64,000 nt of DNA from Hyphomicrobiales bacterium (lineage in GTDB: Bacteria; Pseudomonadota; Alphaproteobacteria; Rhodospirillales; JACKKN01): assembly GCA_024236415.1 (NCBI GenBank), contig JACKKN010000006.1, forward strand, positions 1-64,000, given 5' to 3'. The position numbers and the translations under genes are program-made. Each line of letters begins with the position of its first letter. Positions within the stretch are counted from its first letter, which is position 1. The notes beneath the pieces are model-generated. The model ran no database searches, was not told where the DNA came from, and was given only the letters and a program-made list of their open reading frames with translations. This document shows positions 49,742-59,876 of the stretch, piece after piece.

Positions 49742-52534
49742 TCACGGCAGGGCGGTCACGGTGCCGTCCGCGGCCTCGGCCAGGGTCACCGCCAGCACGC
49801 CGCCGGACCAGGACCAGGTCCCCGCGGGCGCCGCGGCGCCGTTCAGCAGCACCTGGCGCGGCGCCGCCGGCAGGGGCAGGCGCAGGTCGCGGGCGGCCAG
49901 GAAATCCGCCTGCAGCCGGCCGCCGGCGCGGCGCAGGCGCAGCACCCCGGCGTCGCCGGACAGGTCACCGAACTGCCACCGGCCGCCGCGCCCGATCACC
50001 AGCCGGGTCTCGCCGCCGTCGTCGCGCAGGCGCACCAGCGCCGCCGCCTCGCCGTCCCCCGCCGCCTCGGTCTCGACCGCCAGGCCGCCGAGGGCGCGCG
50101 GCGACAGGGCCAGGGCCGAGGCGTGGCCGCCCCCGGGAACCGAGACGCGCACCTGCTGGTCGGGGGCGAAGGCGGCGTCGGCGGGGGGCCGCAGGTTGCG
50201 GATCGGTGCCAGGTCGACCCGCGCCGGCTTGGCCGCCGCCACCGCGGCGGTGACCCCGCCCGTGGCGCAAGAATCGCGGAACAGCCCGGGTTCCGCCTGT
50301 TCCAGGCAGCGCAGGTGCCACAGCACCGCTGTGTCCCGCCCCGGCGGCGCCGACACCAGGTCGGCCACCACCATGGTGCCGTCGTCCACCGCCACGGCGG
50401 TGCGATCGTGGGCCACGCCGGCCCAGTCGGCGATGGCGAACCGGGCCACGGTCATGGCCCCGGCACGGGCCCAGGCCGTGGGCTGGGCGTATTCGGGGGA
50501 GTCCTGGCGCCAGCGGGAGTAGACGCCGCTGATGGCGCCGACCAGCCCGTCCAGGCCGCCGCGGGCGACGAGCAGGCCGTTCAGGCGGACCCGGTCCACC
50601 TTCTTGTCGCGGTGGCTGGAGCGGCCCTTGGGCACCCAGTGGTGCTTGAGCGAGATGATGTCCTCGGCCACGTAGGCCCGCCCGCCATGGTCCAGGCGGA
50701 TCACCGTGCCCGTGGCCGGGTAGCGGTGCCAGCCGGAATTGCGCAGGCCGAACAGGGCGTAGGTGCCGTCGGTGCCGTCCACGTCCTGGCCGCCGCTGCG
50801 CATGACCACCTTGTCGGGGATCAGGCGGCCGGGGCGGAAGGTGTATCCGCTGGCGGCGCGGATCAGCACGTCGCCCGGCCGGTAGGGCACCGGCTTGACC
50901 GAGTCGTCCCACAGCCACAGGGTCGGCAGGGTTTCGGACAGCTTGCCGCCGCGGTCGCGCATGGCCGTCAGCTCCCGTTCCAGCAGCCAGCGGGCCTCGC
51001 CGTCGCGCAGCAGGAAGGCGCCCAGGGCCAGGGCGTCGATGGAGCCGTGGCCGCCGGGCAGGCCGTAGGACAGGTACGGCCCGGCCACCGGCGTCTGGCG
51101 CTTGATCCACTCCACCGCCGGGCGCAGGCCCGGCATCTTTGCCGGGTCCAGGCCGTCCACGTACTTGGCCAGGGCGAAGGCGCTGGCCATCCAGACGTTC
51201 TGGTAGTGGAACGAGTCGTCCTGGTTGCGGAAGTTGCGCCGCCACCCCACGGCCCGCGTGGTCAGGAACGCATCCATGGTGTCGTGCAGCGCCTTGTCGG
51301 CCGGGTCCACCACCCGGGTCAGCACGGCCACCGCGCCGGCCCCCACCTCCTGGTTCAGGTACGGGCCATAGGGCATGACCCGGAACGGCACGGCGTACAG
51401 GTAGTCCACCCACCCCGGGGTGAAGATGTGGTGGGCGATTTCCGTGAACCAGGCCTGCAGCACAGCCTGGTCGGCGGGCGGGAACAGGTCCGGCAGGCGC
51501 TGGCGCAGCTCGACGTAGAACATGGCCGCCGCCATGACGTCGCGCTGGCCGAACTTGACGCTGCCCTCGGCGGCCAGGAACTCGCCCGCGGCGGCGGCGG
51601 CCATCAGGTCGCGGTGGAATTTCTCGGCCGCCGCCCGCTCGCCGGTCAGCAGGTAGCGGGTCCCCAACTGGGCCAGCGACGCCTCGCCGACCGGCTGCAG
51701 CATGGCGACCACGTCGGCGCGGGTGAGGGACGGCTCGCGGGCGGCCTCGGCCCGCATTTCCGGCGCCGCGCCGGCCGGCCGGGGCGCCGTGAAGGCGGTG
51801 TCCCAGAACCGCGGCGGCTCCAGGGGCGAGGCCCGGTCGCCCTCGGCCCAGATCATGTAGAAGACGCCGCCGGCGCTGGCCACCAGGCTGGCCAAAAGCA
51901 GCGCCAGGGCGGACAGCGGCCGCAGGCGCCGCCGCGCCGCCGGCGCCGCCCGGCCCAGGCGGGCGCCGATGACGGCGAGGCCGACCACCGCCAGGTGGAA
52001 CAGGGCGACCACGGCCCAGGCCAGGATGGCGAAGGATTCGGCGTAGGCCGGCGCCGACACGATCATCCACAGGACGCCGACCGCGGCGGTCATCACCGCC
52101 GCCACCAGCACGCCGTCGACCACGGACCAGGCGGCGGCGCCGTCGCCGGTGCCGGCGCGGCTGGCCAGGGCGGCGACCAGGGCGGCGCCGGCCGCGGACA
52201 GGACCAGCAGGGCCACCCCCGAGGCCGCCCCCAGGGGCGTCGCCGCCGCCAGGGCCAGGCCGCCCACGGCGCAGGCCGCGGCGAACCCCAGGCGCGCCGG
52301 CCAGCGCACCGGGGCCCGCACCAGGGAAAGGGCGGCGAGCAGCAGCAGGGCATAGGCGGCGCCCTGCCAGGGGTCGCCCTGCCACGCGCCGACGTGGAAC
52401 CAGGTGCCCATGCGGGCCGCCACCAGGCTGGCCGCGGCCCAGCCCAGGGCGGCGCCGGCGGCGGAGCCGGCGATCCAGCGCCAGGGAGCGGCCGGCGCGG
52501 CGGCGGGCGAACTTCCGGCGTTCGGTGATGCCAT
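49742..52534 (-). CDS. Large membrane protein with heparinase/lyase-like periplasmic part
   Basis: The 930-residue protein has an N-terminal run of about seven hydrophobic spans (to about 230), then a helical region (about 280-560) with NQDDSFHYQNVWMASAFALAKY and GPYLSYGLPGGHGSID, similar to the alpha/alpha-toroid of polysaccharide lyases (PL8/heparinase-like), then beta-sandwich parts. A membrane-bound lyase is unusual. The gene lies between two glycosyltransferase genes on the opposite strand, suggesting exopolysaccharide handling. Identification is by pattern only. The 469-bp gap to the GT2 gene (52535-53003) holds no gene. Confidence 0.45.
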   Translation of the reverse strand: MASPNAGSSPAAAPAAPWRWIAGSAAGAALGWAAASLVAARMGTWFHVGAWQGDPWQGAAYALLLLAALSLVRAPVRWPARLGFAAACAVGGLALAAATPLGAASGVALLVLSAAGAALVAALASRAGTGDGAAAWSVVDGVLVAAVMTAAVGVLWMIVSAPAYAESFAILAWAVVALFHLAVVGLAVIGARLGRAAPAARRRLRPLSALALLLASLVASAGGVFYMIWAEGDRASPLEPPRFWDTAFTAPRPAGAAPEMRAEAAREPSLTRADVVAMLQPVGEASLAQLGTRYLLTGERAAAEKFHRDLMAAAAAGEFLAAEGSVKFGQRDVMAAAMFYVELRQRLPDLFPPADQAVLQAWFTEIAHHIFTPGWVDYLYAVPFRVMPYGPYLNQEVGAGAVAVLTRVVDPADKALHDTMDAFLTTRAVGWRRNFRNQDDSFHYQNVWMASAFALAKYVDGLDPAKMPGLRPAVEWIKRQTPVAGPYLSYGLPGGHGSIDALALGAFLLRDGEARWLLERELTAMRDRGGKLSETLPTLWLWDDSVKPVPYRPGDVLIRAASGYTFRPGRLIPDKVVMRSGGQDVDGTDGTYALFGLRNSGWHRYPATGTVIRLDHGGRAYVAEDIISLKHHWVPKGRSSHRDKKVDRVRLNGLLVARGGLDGLVGAISGVYSRWRQDSPEYAQPTAWARAGAMTVARFAIADWAGVAHDRTAVAVDDGTMVVADLVSAPPGRDTAVLWHLRCLEQAEPGLFRDSCATGGVTAAVAAAKPARVDLAPIRNLRPPADAAFAPDQQVRVSVPGGGHASALALSPRALGGLAVETEAAGDGEAAALVRLRDDGGETRLVIGRGGRWQFGDLSGDAGVLRLRRAGGRLQADFLAARDLRLPLPAAPRQVLLNGAAAPAGTWSWSGGVLAVTLAEAADGTVTALP

Positions 52535-53003
52535 TGTCAGGATTCTCCCTGCCAGCGGGCCCCCCGGCGGGTCGCGGTGGCATTGGCACCGGGCCGGGCA
52601 ACCGTTGCCCCGGTTGATAGCCGCCCACCAGTTAAGAAGAGCTTACGTCAAGAAGAGCCGCGCGGGCGACCGCGGTGCCGGAAGGCGAATCTTGGCCATT
52701 CCGCGTCCCGGGGCAAGCCCCTGTTCCCCCGGAACGCGCCGTCCGGCGGCGGCAGGGGCGCGGCGGGCGCGCCACCTATCGGGGGATCGCCGCCGCGGCA
52801 ATTCTGGAATCGGTGGAATCCGGCCGCGGAAACGCGCCGGCGGTCCGGGGTCAAACCTGTTTCCGGTTGAAGTCATGGAGCAAGTCGTCGCAGACTGGAC
52901 CCTGCACGGTGCGATGGTACTCGCCCGCCGTCGGGTGCCCGGCTGGCCGGCATGATTCGGGCCTCCATCACCCGTCTGCGGCAACAGGGACTGCACGGCA
53001 ACC

Positions 53004-53957
53004 GTGACACCAGAAGCGACCCTCGTCATCACCACTTACAACCGCGCGGAATTGCTGCGCGAAGCCCTGCACAGCGTTGCCGCGTCGCAGGGCATCGCCC
53101 GGGACTTCCTCGAGGTCGTGGTCGTCGACAACAACTGCGTCGACCATACGGCCCAGGTCATCGTCGAGGTGCGTGACGGCGGCTTTCCCTTCGAGCTGAT
53201 CCACGAGAAGGAGCCGAACCAGGGCCTTTCCCACGCCCGCAACCGTGGCATCGCCCGCGCCCGGGGGAAGTTCATCGCGTTCATGGATGACGACCAGCTC
53301 GTCGACGCCGGATACATCTCCAACCTGTCCGCCGTGTTCCGCGAATCGGGCGCCGCCTGCGCCGGCGGCAAGATAAAGTACTACAACGCCGAGAACATCC
53401 CCCCCTGGCTCGAGCCGCTCATCGCCGACGTCGGCCAGATCGACCTGGGCGACGAGCCCGTGGACCTCGGCGGCAGCATCGAACTGGGCTACCTGAAGGG
53501 GGGCAACATCGCGTTCACCCGCGACATCCTGGACCGGATCGGGGGGTTCAACACCGATCTGGGACGGTCCGGCGACAGCCTCCTGGGCGGCGAGGAAGTG
53601 GACATCCAGGGCAGGGTGGCGGCGGCGGGCGGGCGGATCGTCTACGACCCGCGGCTGATCCAGTACCACCTGCTGCGGCCGGAGCGCTGGCACAAGCGCT
53701 ACTGGCGCAAGCACGCCTTCGACTGGGGCCGCTCGGAATACGAGATGGAGAAGGCCAACTGGGCGCAGGCCAACCGCTTCATGGGCGTGCCGCGGACCGT
53801 GCTGCTGTACCTGTTCACCGGGTCCCTGCGCCGCTACGTCGCGGCCTGGTTCACCTTCGACGGGGCCCGGATCTTCAACCACGAGCGGGCCATCTGGCGG
53901 CGTCTGGGCTACATCGCCGAGGCCCGGCGCCAGTACCGCCAGGGCGGCGGCCGCTGA
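53004..53957 (+). CDS. Family 2 glycosyltransferase
   Basis: The 317-residue protein opens with TLVITTYNRAELLREAL, has VVVVDNNCVDHTA (nucleotide Asp), FMDDDQLVD (D-x-D metal site, about 94-96) and a galactosyltransferase-like tail, GGEEVDIQGRVAAAGGRIVYDPRL. No membrane span. GTG 53004 is the start because the preceding frame has no alternative. It transfers a sugar to a surface glycan or lipid; acceptor unknown. Confidence 0.8.
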   Translation: MTPEATLVITTYNRAELLREALHSVAASQGIARDFLEVVVVDNNCVDHTAQVIVEVRDGGFPFELIHEKEPNQGLSHARNRGIARARGKFIAFMDDDQLVDAGYISNLSAVFRESGAACAGGKIKYYNAENIPPWLEPLIADVGQIDLGDEPVDLGGSIELGYLKGGNIAFTRDILDRIGGFNTDLGRSGDSLLGGEEVDIQGRVAAAGGRIVYDPRLIQYHLLRPERWHKRYWRKHAFDWGRSEYEMEKANWAQANRFMGVPRTVLLYLFTGSLRRYVAAWFTFDGARIFNHERAIWRRLGYIAEARRQYRQGGGR

Positions 53958-53964
53958 GCGGCCG
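53948..53964 (+). terminator. Hairpin centred on the GT2 stop codon
   Basis: CGGCCGC (53948-53954), TGA stop in the loop, GCGGCCG (53958-53964): a perfect 7-bp stem without a T-run. It may only reflect high GC, but it can act in RNA stability or weak termination. Confidence 0.35.
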
Positions 53965-54081
53965 GCGCCACCGTTCCGTCAAGGGCCCCTTTCCCGCTTG
54001 AGCGGCGGCGCCGCATCGCTATACTGCGCGCCCGAATTCCCGCATCCCACCTGACCCCCGTGTGACGGAGTGACCCCGCCC

Positions 54082-55074
54082 ATGACGGATACCCGTTTCG
54101 ACGTGGTCGGCATCGGCAACGCCATCGTCGACGTGCTCGGCCATGCCTCCGATTCCTTCCTCGACGTCAACGACCTGACCAAGGGCGCCATGACCCTGAT
54201 CGACGCCGACGCGGCCGAGCGGATCTATTCCCGCATGGGCCCGGCGGTGGAATGCTCGGGCGGGTCGGCGGCCAACACCATCGCCGGGCTGGCGTCCCTG
54301 GGCGGGCGCGGCGCGTTCGTCGGCAAGGTCCGCGACGACCAGTTGGGCGCCGTGTTCGGCCACGACATCCGGGCGCTCGGCGTGCACTTCGAAACCCCGG
54401 CCGCCACCGACGGCCCGGCCACGGCGCGCTGCCTGGTGTTCGTCACCCCCGACGCCCAGCGCACCCTGCAGACCTACCTGGGCGCCTGCGTCAACCTGGG
54501 CCCCGACGACATCGACGAGGACCTGGTCGCCGCCGCCAAGGTGACCTACCTGGAGGGCTACCTGTGGGACCCGCCGCAGGCCAAGGAGGCGTTCCGCAAG
54601 GCCGCCCGCGTCGCCGAGCAGGCCGGCCGCCAGGTGGCGCTCAGCCTGTCCGACCCGTTCTGCGTCGACCGCCACCGCGGCGACTTCCTGGAGCTGGTGG
54701 AAAACCACGTCGACATCCTGTTCGCCAACGAGGACGAGGTCATGTCGCTGTACCAGGTGGCCGACTTCGACGCCGCCCTGCAGCGGGTGCGCGGCCACTG
54801 CCAGATCGCCGCCCTGACCCGCAGCGAGAAGGGCGCGGTGATCGTCGCCGGCGACGAGGTCCACGTGCTGGACGCCGAGCCGGTGGAAAAGGTGGTGGAC
54901 ACCACCGGCGCCGGCGATTCCTACGCCGCCGGCTTCCTGTGGGGCCTGACCCAGGGCATGGACCTGGCCACCTGCGGCCGCCTGGGAGGGGTGGTGGCGG
55001 CCGAGATCATCGGCCACATGGGCGCCCGCCCCGACATCCCCCTGCGCCAGCTGGTGGCCGAGCGCATGGGCTGA
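54082..55074 (+). CDS. PfkB-family sugar/nucleoside kinase (adenosine kinase-like)
   Basis: The 330-residue protein has the PfkB signatures: ECSGGSAANTIAGLASLGG (about 56-74) and the C-terminal DTTGAGDSYAAGFLWGL (about 273-289) with the catalytic Asp. The start is ATG 54082. It resembles adenosine kinase/ribokinase of alphaproteobacteria; the true substrate may be adenosine or another sugar. Confidence 0.8.
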   Translation: MTDTRFDVVGIGNAIVDVLGHASDSFLDVNDLTKGAMTLIDADAAERIYSRMGPAVECSGGSAANTIAGLASLGGRGAFVGKVRDDQLGAVFGHDIRALGVHFETPAATDGPATARCLVFVTPDAQRTLQTYLGACVNLGPDDIDEDLVAAAKVTYLEGYLWDPPQAKEAFRKAARVAEQAGRQVALSLSDPFCVDRHRGDFLELVENHVDILFANEDEVMSLYQVADFDAALQRVRGHCQIAALTRSEKGAVIVAGDEVHVLDAEPVEKVVDTTGAGDSYAAGFLWGLTQGMDLATCGRLGGVVAAEIIGHMGARPDIPLRQLVAERMG

Positions 55075-55132
55075 CCGCCCGCCCGTTCGATCCGACAAAA
55101 CAACAACCCAACAACAAGGACACCCCCCAGGC

Positions 55133-56962
55133 ATGGACCTGCGCAATATCGCCATCATCGCCCACGTGGACCACGGCAAGACAACCCTGGTCGACGTGCT
55201 GCTGCGCCAGTCCGGCGTGTTCCGGGCCAACCAGCAGGTGGCCGAGCGGATCATGGACAGCAACGAGCTGGAACGCGAACGCGGCATCACGATCCTGGCC
55301 AAGTGCACCTCGGTCGAATGGCACGGCACCCGCATCAACATCGTCGACACGCCGGGCCACGCCGACTTCGGCGGCGAGGTCGAGCGCATCCTCAGCATGG
55401 TCGACGGCGTGCTGCTGCTGGTGGACGCCGCCGAGGGGCCCATGCCGCAGACCAAGTTCGTGCTGGCCAAGGCCCTCAAGCTGGGCCTGCGCCCGGTGGT
55501 GGTCATCAACAAGGTGGACCGCCCCGACGCCCGGTCCTACGAGGTCCAGGACGAGGTCTTCGACCTGTTCACGGCGCTGGAGGCCAGCGACGCCCAGCTC
55601 GACTTCCACACCGTGTTCGCCTCGGCCAAGAACGGCTGGGCCGCGACCGAGCCCGACGGGCCGCAGCAGGATATGGCGGCGCTGTTCCACCTGATCATCG
55701 ACCACGTGCCGCCGCCCCGGCTGACCGAGCCGGCCACGGCGCCGTTCCGCATGCTGGCGACGACCCTGGAGGCCGACCCCTACCTGGGCCGGGTGCTGAC
55801 CGGACGGGTCTTCGCCGGCCGCCTGAAGCCGAACCAGGCGCTCAAGGTGCTGGACCGGGACGGCGAGGTGGTGGAGCACGGCCGGGTATCCAAGATCCTG
55901 GCCTTCCGCGGCATCGAGCGCCAGGCCATCGACCTGGCCGAGGCCGGCGACATCGTCGCCATCGCCGGGCTGTCGAAGGCCACCGTGGCCGACACCCTGT
56001 GCGCGCCCGAGGCCGAGACGCCCCTGCGCGCCGACCCGGTCGACCCGCCGACCCTGGCCATGACCTTCTCGGTCAACGATTCGCCCCTGGCCGGCCAGGA
56101 GGGGGACAAGGTGACCTCGCGCGTGATCCGCGAGCGCCTGTGGCGCGAGGCCGAGGGCAACGTGGCCCTGCGCGTGGCCGAAACCCAGAACAAGGACGCC
56201 TTCGAGGTGGCTGGCCGCGGCGAGCTGCAGCTGGGCGTGCTGATCGAGACCATGCGCCGCGAGGGCTTCGAAATGTCCATCTCGCGTCCGCGCGTGCTGT
56301 ACCGCGAGGACGAGCAGACCGGCGAGCGGCTGGAGCCCATCGAGGAGGTGGTGGTGGACGTGGACGAGGCCTTCGCCGGCATCGTCGTCGAGGCGCTGAG
56401 CGTGCGCAAGGGGCAGCTCAAGGCCATGGTGCCGTCGGGCGGCGGCAAGGTGCGCCTGACCTTCCTGGCGCCGGCGCGCGGCCTGATCGGGTACCACGGC
56501 GAGTTCCTGACCGAGACCCGCGGCACCGGGGTCATGAACCGGGTGTTCCACGGCTACGAGCCGCACAAGGGCCCGATCCCCGGGCGCCGCAACGGGGTGC
56601 TGATCTCCAACGCGTCCGGCAGGTCGGTGGCCTATGCGCTGTTCAACCTGGAGGGCCGCGGGCCCATGTTCATCGGCTCGGGCGTGCCGGTGTACGAGGG
56701 CATGATCATCGGCGAGCACAGCCGCGCCGGGGACCTGGAGGTCAACCCCATGAAGACCAAGCAGTTGACCAACATCCGCGCCGCCGGCACGGACGAGGCG
56801 ATCCGCCTGACCCCGCCCCGGCGCATGAGCCTGGAGCAGTCCCTGGCCTACATCCAGGAGGACGAGCTGGTCGAGGTGACGCCGCAGTCGGTGCGCCTGC
56901 GCAAGCGCCTGCTGGACCCCCACGACCGCAAGCGGGCCGCCCGCGCCGCCGAGGCGGGGTGA
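55133..56962 (+). CDS. typA: TypA/BipA ribosome-associated GTPase
   Basis: The 609-residue protein has the translational GTPase motifs: AHVDHGKTTLVD (G1), RGITILAK (G2), DTPGHADFGGEVER (G3), NKVDRPDA (G4), then EF-G-like domains and the BipA C-terminal domain (GRSVAYALFNLEGRGPMFI). It binds ribosomes under stress or cold and helps assembly. It starts 58 bp after the kinase gene. Confidence 0.95.
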   Translation: MDLRNIAIIAHVDHGKTTLVDVLLRQSGVFRANQQVAERIMDSNELERERGITILAKCTSVEWHGTRINIVDTPGHADFGGEVERILSMVDGVLLLVDAAEGPMPQTKFVLAKALKLGLRPVVVINKVDRPDARSYEVQDEVFDLFTALEASDAQLDFHTVFASAKNGWAATEPDGPQQDMAALFHLIIDHVPPPRLTEPATAPFRMLATTLEADPYLGRVLTGRVFAGRLKPNQALKVLDRDGEVVEHGRVSKILAFRGIERQAIDLAEAGDIVAIAGLSKATVADTLCAPEAETPLRADPVDPPTLAMTFSVNDSPLAGQEGDKVTSRVIRERLWREAEGNVALRVAETQNKDAFEVAGRGELQLGVLIETMRREGFEMSISRPRVLYREDEQTGERLEPIEEVVVDVDEAFAGIVVEALSVRKGQLKAMVPSGGGKVRLTFLAPARGLIGYHGEFLTETRGTGVMNRVFHGYEPHKGPIPGRRNGVLISNASGRSVAYALFNLEGRGPMFIGSGVPVYEGMIIGEHSRAGDLEVNPMKTKQLTNIRAAGTDEAIRLTPPRRMSLEQSLAYIQEDELVEVTPQSVRLRKRLLDPHDRKRAARAAEAG

Positions 56963-57064
56963 CGCTTTTTCGGTTGTCGCCGCGGCCAAACCGACCTAGA
57001 CCGGACGTCGGCCCCGGCGTGCGCCGCTGAACGAGACCGGGCCACAACACAGGAGAGGAAAACC

Positions 57065-58021
57065 ATGAAACGCATATTCGCCGCCCTGCCGCTGGCCGCC
57101 GCCCTGGCCTTCGCCGCCTCCGGCGTGCAGGCCGAGACCCGGGTCACCTTCAAGTCCGCCAAGACCAGCTCGTCCTACTACCAGATGTCGGTGCAGATCG
57201 CCGAGGCCATCAAGAAGGGCACCAACGGCGGCATGATCGTCACCGTCGAGGAGAGCCAGGGCTCGGTGCAGAACGTCATGGAGGCGGCCAAGCGCGGCGG
57301 CAACTACGTGTTCACCACGCCGCCGGCCCTGGTCAAGCTGGCCCAGGGCGGCAAGGCCATGTTCAAGGACAAGGGCGACCCCAAGTTCAACGACATCCGC
57401 GCCCTGTTCCCGATCCCGTCGCTGACCATGCACTTCGTGCTGCGCGATGACGCCGGGGTCAAGACCTTCGCCGACCTGGCCGGCAAGACGATCCTGATCG
57501 GCAAGGGCTCGTTCGGTGCCCGCGAGGGCGCCAAGTACCTGCAGCTGTTCGGCCTGGAGGGCAAGGTCACCCTGGCCAACGTGGAGCTCAACGCTGCCGT
57601 CTCGGCGCTGAAGAACAAGCAGATCGACGGCTTCGTCACCGCCGGCTCCTACCCGGCGCCCAACGTCATCGAGGCCGCCGCCAGCACCGGCGTCACCCTG
57701 CTGTCCCTGACCGACGAGCAGGTGGCCCAGACCAAGCGCACCCGCCTGGTGATCCCCGCCGGCACCTACGCCGGGGTCGACACGGACGTGGTCACCACCT
57801 CGCTGCCCGTGGTCGCCCACACCACCACCGCCATGGACGACGACACGGCCTATACCCTGACCAAGACCTACTGGTCGCAGAAGACCGACCTGGGCCACGC
57901 CGCCGCCTGGTGGAAGGGCGTGACGCCGGCCATGCTGTCCAACGTGTACGGCAAGCTGCACCCGGGCGCCCTGCGCTACTACGACGAGGCCGGCATCAAG
58001 GTGCCGGACGGCCTGCGCTAG
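57065..58021 (+). CDS. TAXI-family TRAP solute-binding protein
   Basis: The 318-residue protein has a signal peptide (MKRIFAALPLAAALAFAASGVQAE) and the TAXI-type pattern SSYYQMSVQIAEAIKKGTNGGMIVTVEESQGSVQNVMEAAKRG. TAXI proteins differ from DctP and pair with a fused permease, which is encoded next. AGGAGAGG precedes ATG 57065. Substrate unknown. Confidence 0.85.
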   Translation: MKRIFAALPLAAALAFAASGVQAETRVTFKSAKTSSSYYQMSVQIAEAIKKGTNGGMIVTVEESQGSVQNVMEAAKRGGNYVFTTPPALVKLAQGGKAMFKDKGDPKFNDIRALFPIPSLTMHFVLRDDAGVKTFADLAGKTILIGKGSFGAREGAKYLQLFGLEGKVTLANVELNAAVSALKNKQIDGFVTAGSYPAPNVIEAAASTGVTLLSLTDEQVAQTKRTRLVIPAGTYAGVDTDVVTTSLPVVAHTTTAMDDDTAYTLTKTYWSQKTDLGHAAAWWKGVTPAMLSNVYGKLHPGALRYYDEAGIKVPDGLR

Positions 58022-58057
58022 GCGTTCGGCGCGGGCGGCGCGGGCGGCGGGCGGCCC

Positions 58058-59860
58058 ATGCAGGTCGGCGAGTCCGCCCGTCCGCCCCTGTCCCGCCTGG
58101 TCTGGACCGCCCTGGGCGGGGTCTCCATCGCCTTCCACCTGTGGCTGATCTTCAGCGGCCTGGTGCCCAACCTGATCAGCCGCCCCCTGCACATGGCCCT
58201 GGCCGTGCCCTGGGTGTTCCTGTTCATGGCCCGCCCGGGGCCGGCGCGCTGGACCGGGGCCGTGTTCACCGCCGCCGGGGTGGCCGGCTGCCTGTACGTG
58301 GCGCTCAACGAATCGGCGCTCGGCGACCAGTACGGCTCGCTGGAGGGGGATTTCCAGGTCTGGCTGGCGGCGGCGCTGATCGTCACCGTGCTGGAGATGG
58401 CGCGCCGGGCCATCGGCTGGCCGCTGCCGGTGATCGCGGCGGCGGCCCTGCTGTACGGCCTGCTGGGCCAGCACCTGCCCGGCGAGTTCGGGCATCCCGG
58501 CTTGCCCGTGGCCAGCTTCCTGGGCACCATCGTGGTCGCCGAGGGCGGCCTGTGGGGCAGCCTGACCGGGGTGTCGGTGAACATCGTCGCCGTGTTCGTG
58601 ATCATGGGCGCGGTGCTGAACGCCGGCGAGGCCGGCGAGGGGTTCATGAACCTGGCCCTGGCCGCCGCCGGCCACCTGCGCGGCGGCGCGGCCAAGGTGT
58701 CGGTGCTCTCGTCGGCCCTGTTCGGCTCCATCTCGGGCTCGGCCTCGGCCAACGTCGCCTCCACCGGGGCCATCACCCTGCCCACCATGCGGCGCCTGGG
58801 CTACCCCCGCGCCCTGGCCGGCGCGGTCGAGGCGGTGGCCTCCTCGGGCGGGCAGATCATGCCGCCCCTGATGGGCGCCGGGGCCTTCGTCATGGTCGAG
58901 CTGACGGGCATCCCCTACACCCGCATCATGGCCGCCGCCCTGCTGCCGGCGCTGCTGTACTTCCTGACCGTGTGGGTCGGCATCAACGCCTTCGCCCGGC
59001 GCCACGACCTGCGCCCCGTGGCCGCCGCCGACCGGCCGCCGGCGCGGGTGGTGGCGGTGACCGCCGGCTTCTTCCTGGTGCCCTTCGCGGTGCTGCTGGA
59101 ACGCATGTTCGTGGGCGGCTACACGCCCCAGTACGCCGCCGCCAGCGCCATCCTGGCGGCCTTCGTGCTGCTGCTGTTCGACGCCCGCCTGCGGCCCGCC
59201 TTCCTGCGCACCCTGCGCCGGCTGGAGGTCGTGGCCCTGGCCGCCGGGCGGCAGATCGCGGTGATCGCCTCGATCATCCTCTGCGCCGGGCTGATCATCA
59301 GCGTGCTGGGCCAGACCGGGCTGGGGGTCAAGATCACCTCGCTGATCCTGTCCGCCGGCGGCAACCAGCTTTGGCCGGCCCTGCTGCTGACCGCCGCCGC
59401 CTGCCTGCTGCTGGGCATGGAGGTGCCGACCACGGCGGCCTACGTGATCTGCGTCTCGGTGGCCGGGCCGGCGCTCCAGGACCTGGGGCTCGATCCCCTG
59501 GTGGCCAACCTGTTCGTGTTCTGGTTCGCCCTGCTGTCCACCATCACCCCGCCGGTGTGCGGCGCGGTCTTCATCGCCGCCGGCATGGTCGAGGAGAACT
59601 GGCTCAAGGTGGCCGCCAGCGCCATGGCCCTGGGGGTGGGGCTGTACGTGATCCCGCTCGGCATGGTCGCCAACCCGGGGCTGATCGCCCTGGCCGACGC
59701 GCCGGTCCTGGCCGTCGTCCTGGCCGTCAAGCTGGCGGTGGGGCTGGCGGCCCTGTCGCGCGGCATCATCGCCAACCACGGCACCGCGGCGCGGCTGCTG
59801 CTGGTGGCCGCCGGCCTTGCGGTGGTGTTCGTCGACCCGGGTGCTATCCTGGGCGGGTAG
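58058..59860 (+). CDS. TRAP transporter fused permease (DctQ-DctM)
   Basis: The 600-residue protein has about 15 hydrophobic spans: a short N-terminal DctQ-like part, then the DctM-like core with GSISGSASANVASTGAITLPTM, PPLMGAGAFVMVE and MEVPTTAAYVICVSVAGP. It moves the ligand brought by the TAXI protein 36 bp upstream. Confidence 0.9.
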   Translation: MQVGESARPPLSRLVWTALGGVSIAFHLWLIFSGLVPNLISRPLHMALAVPWVFLFMARPGPARWTGAVFTAAGVAGCLYVALNESALGDQYGSLEGDFQVWLAAALIVTVLEMARRAIGWPLPVIAAAALLYGLLGQHLPGEFGHPGLPVASFLGTIVVAEGGLWGSLTGVSVNIVAVFVIMGAVLNAGEAGEGFMNLALAAAGHLRGGAAKVSVLSSALFGSISGSASANVASTGAITLPTMRRLGYPRALAGAVEAVASSGGQIMPPLMGAGAFVMVELTGIPYTRIMAAALLPALLYFLTVWVGINAFARRHDLRPVAAADRPPARVVAVTAGFFLVPFAVLLERMFVGGYTPQYAAASAILAAFVLLLFDARLRPAFLRTLRRLEVVALAAGRQIAVIASIILCAGLIISVLGQTGLGVKITSLILSAGGNQLWPALLLTAAACLLLGMEVPTTAAYVICVSVAGPALQDLGLDPLVANLFVFWFALLSTITPPVCGAVFIAAGMVEENWLKVAASAMALGVGLYVIPLGMVANPGLIALADAPVLAVVLAVKLAVGLAALSRGIIANHGTAARLLLVAAGLAVVFVDPGAILGG

Positions 59861-59876
59861 AGCGCGAGTGACATCC

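Noticed and set aside
49965..52628. 887-codon minus-strand frame and an 801-codon plus-strand frame over the heparinase-like gene
   Set aside because: Both are shadows of 49742-52534; they lack membrane spans and have the Arg/Pro/Gly bias of wrong frames.
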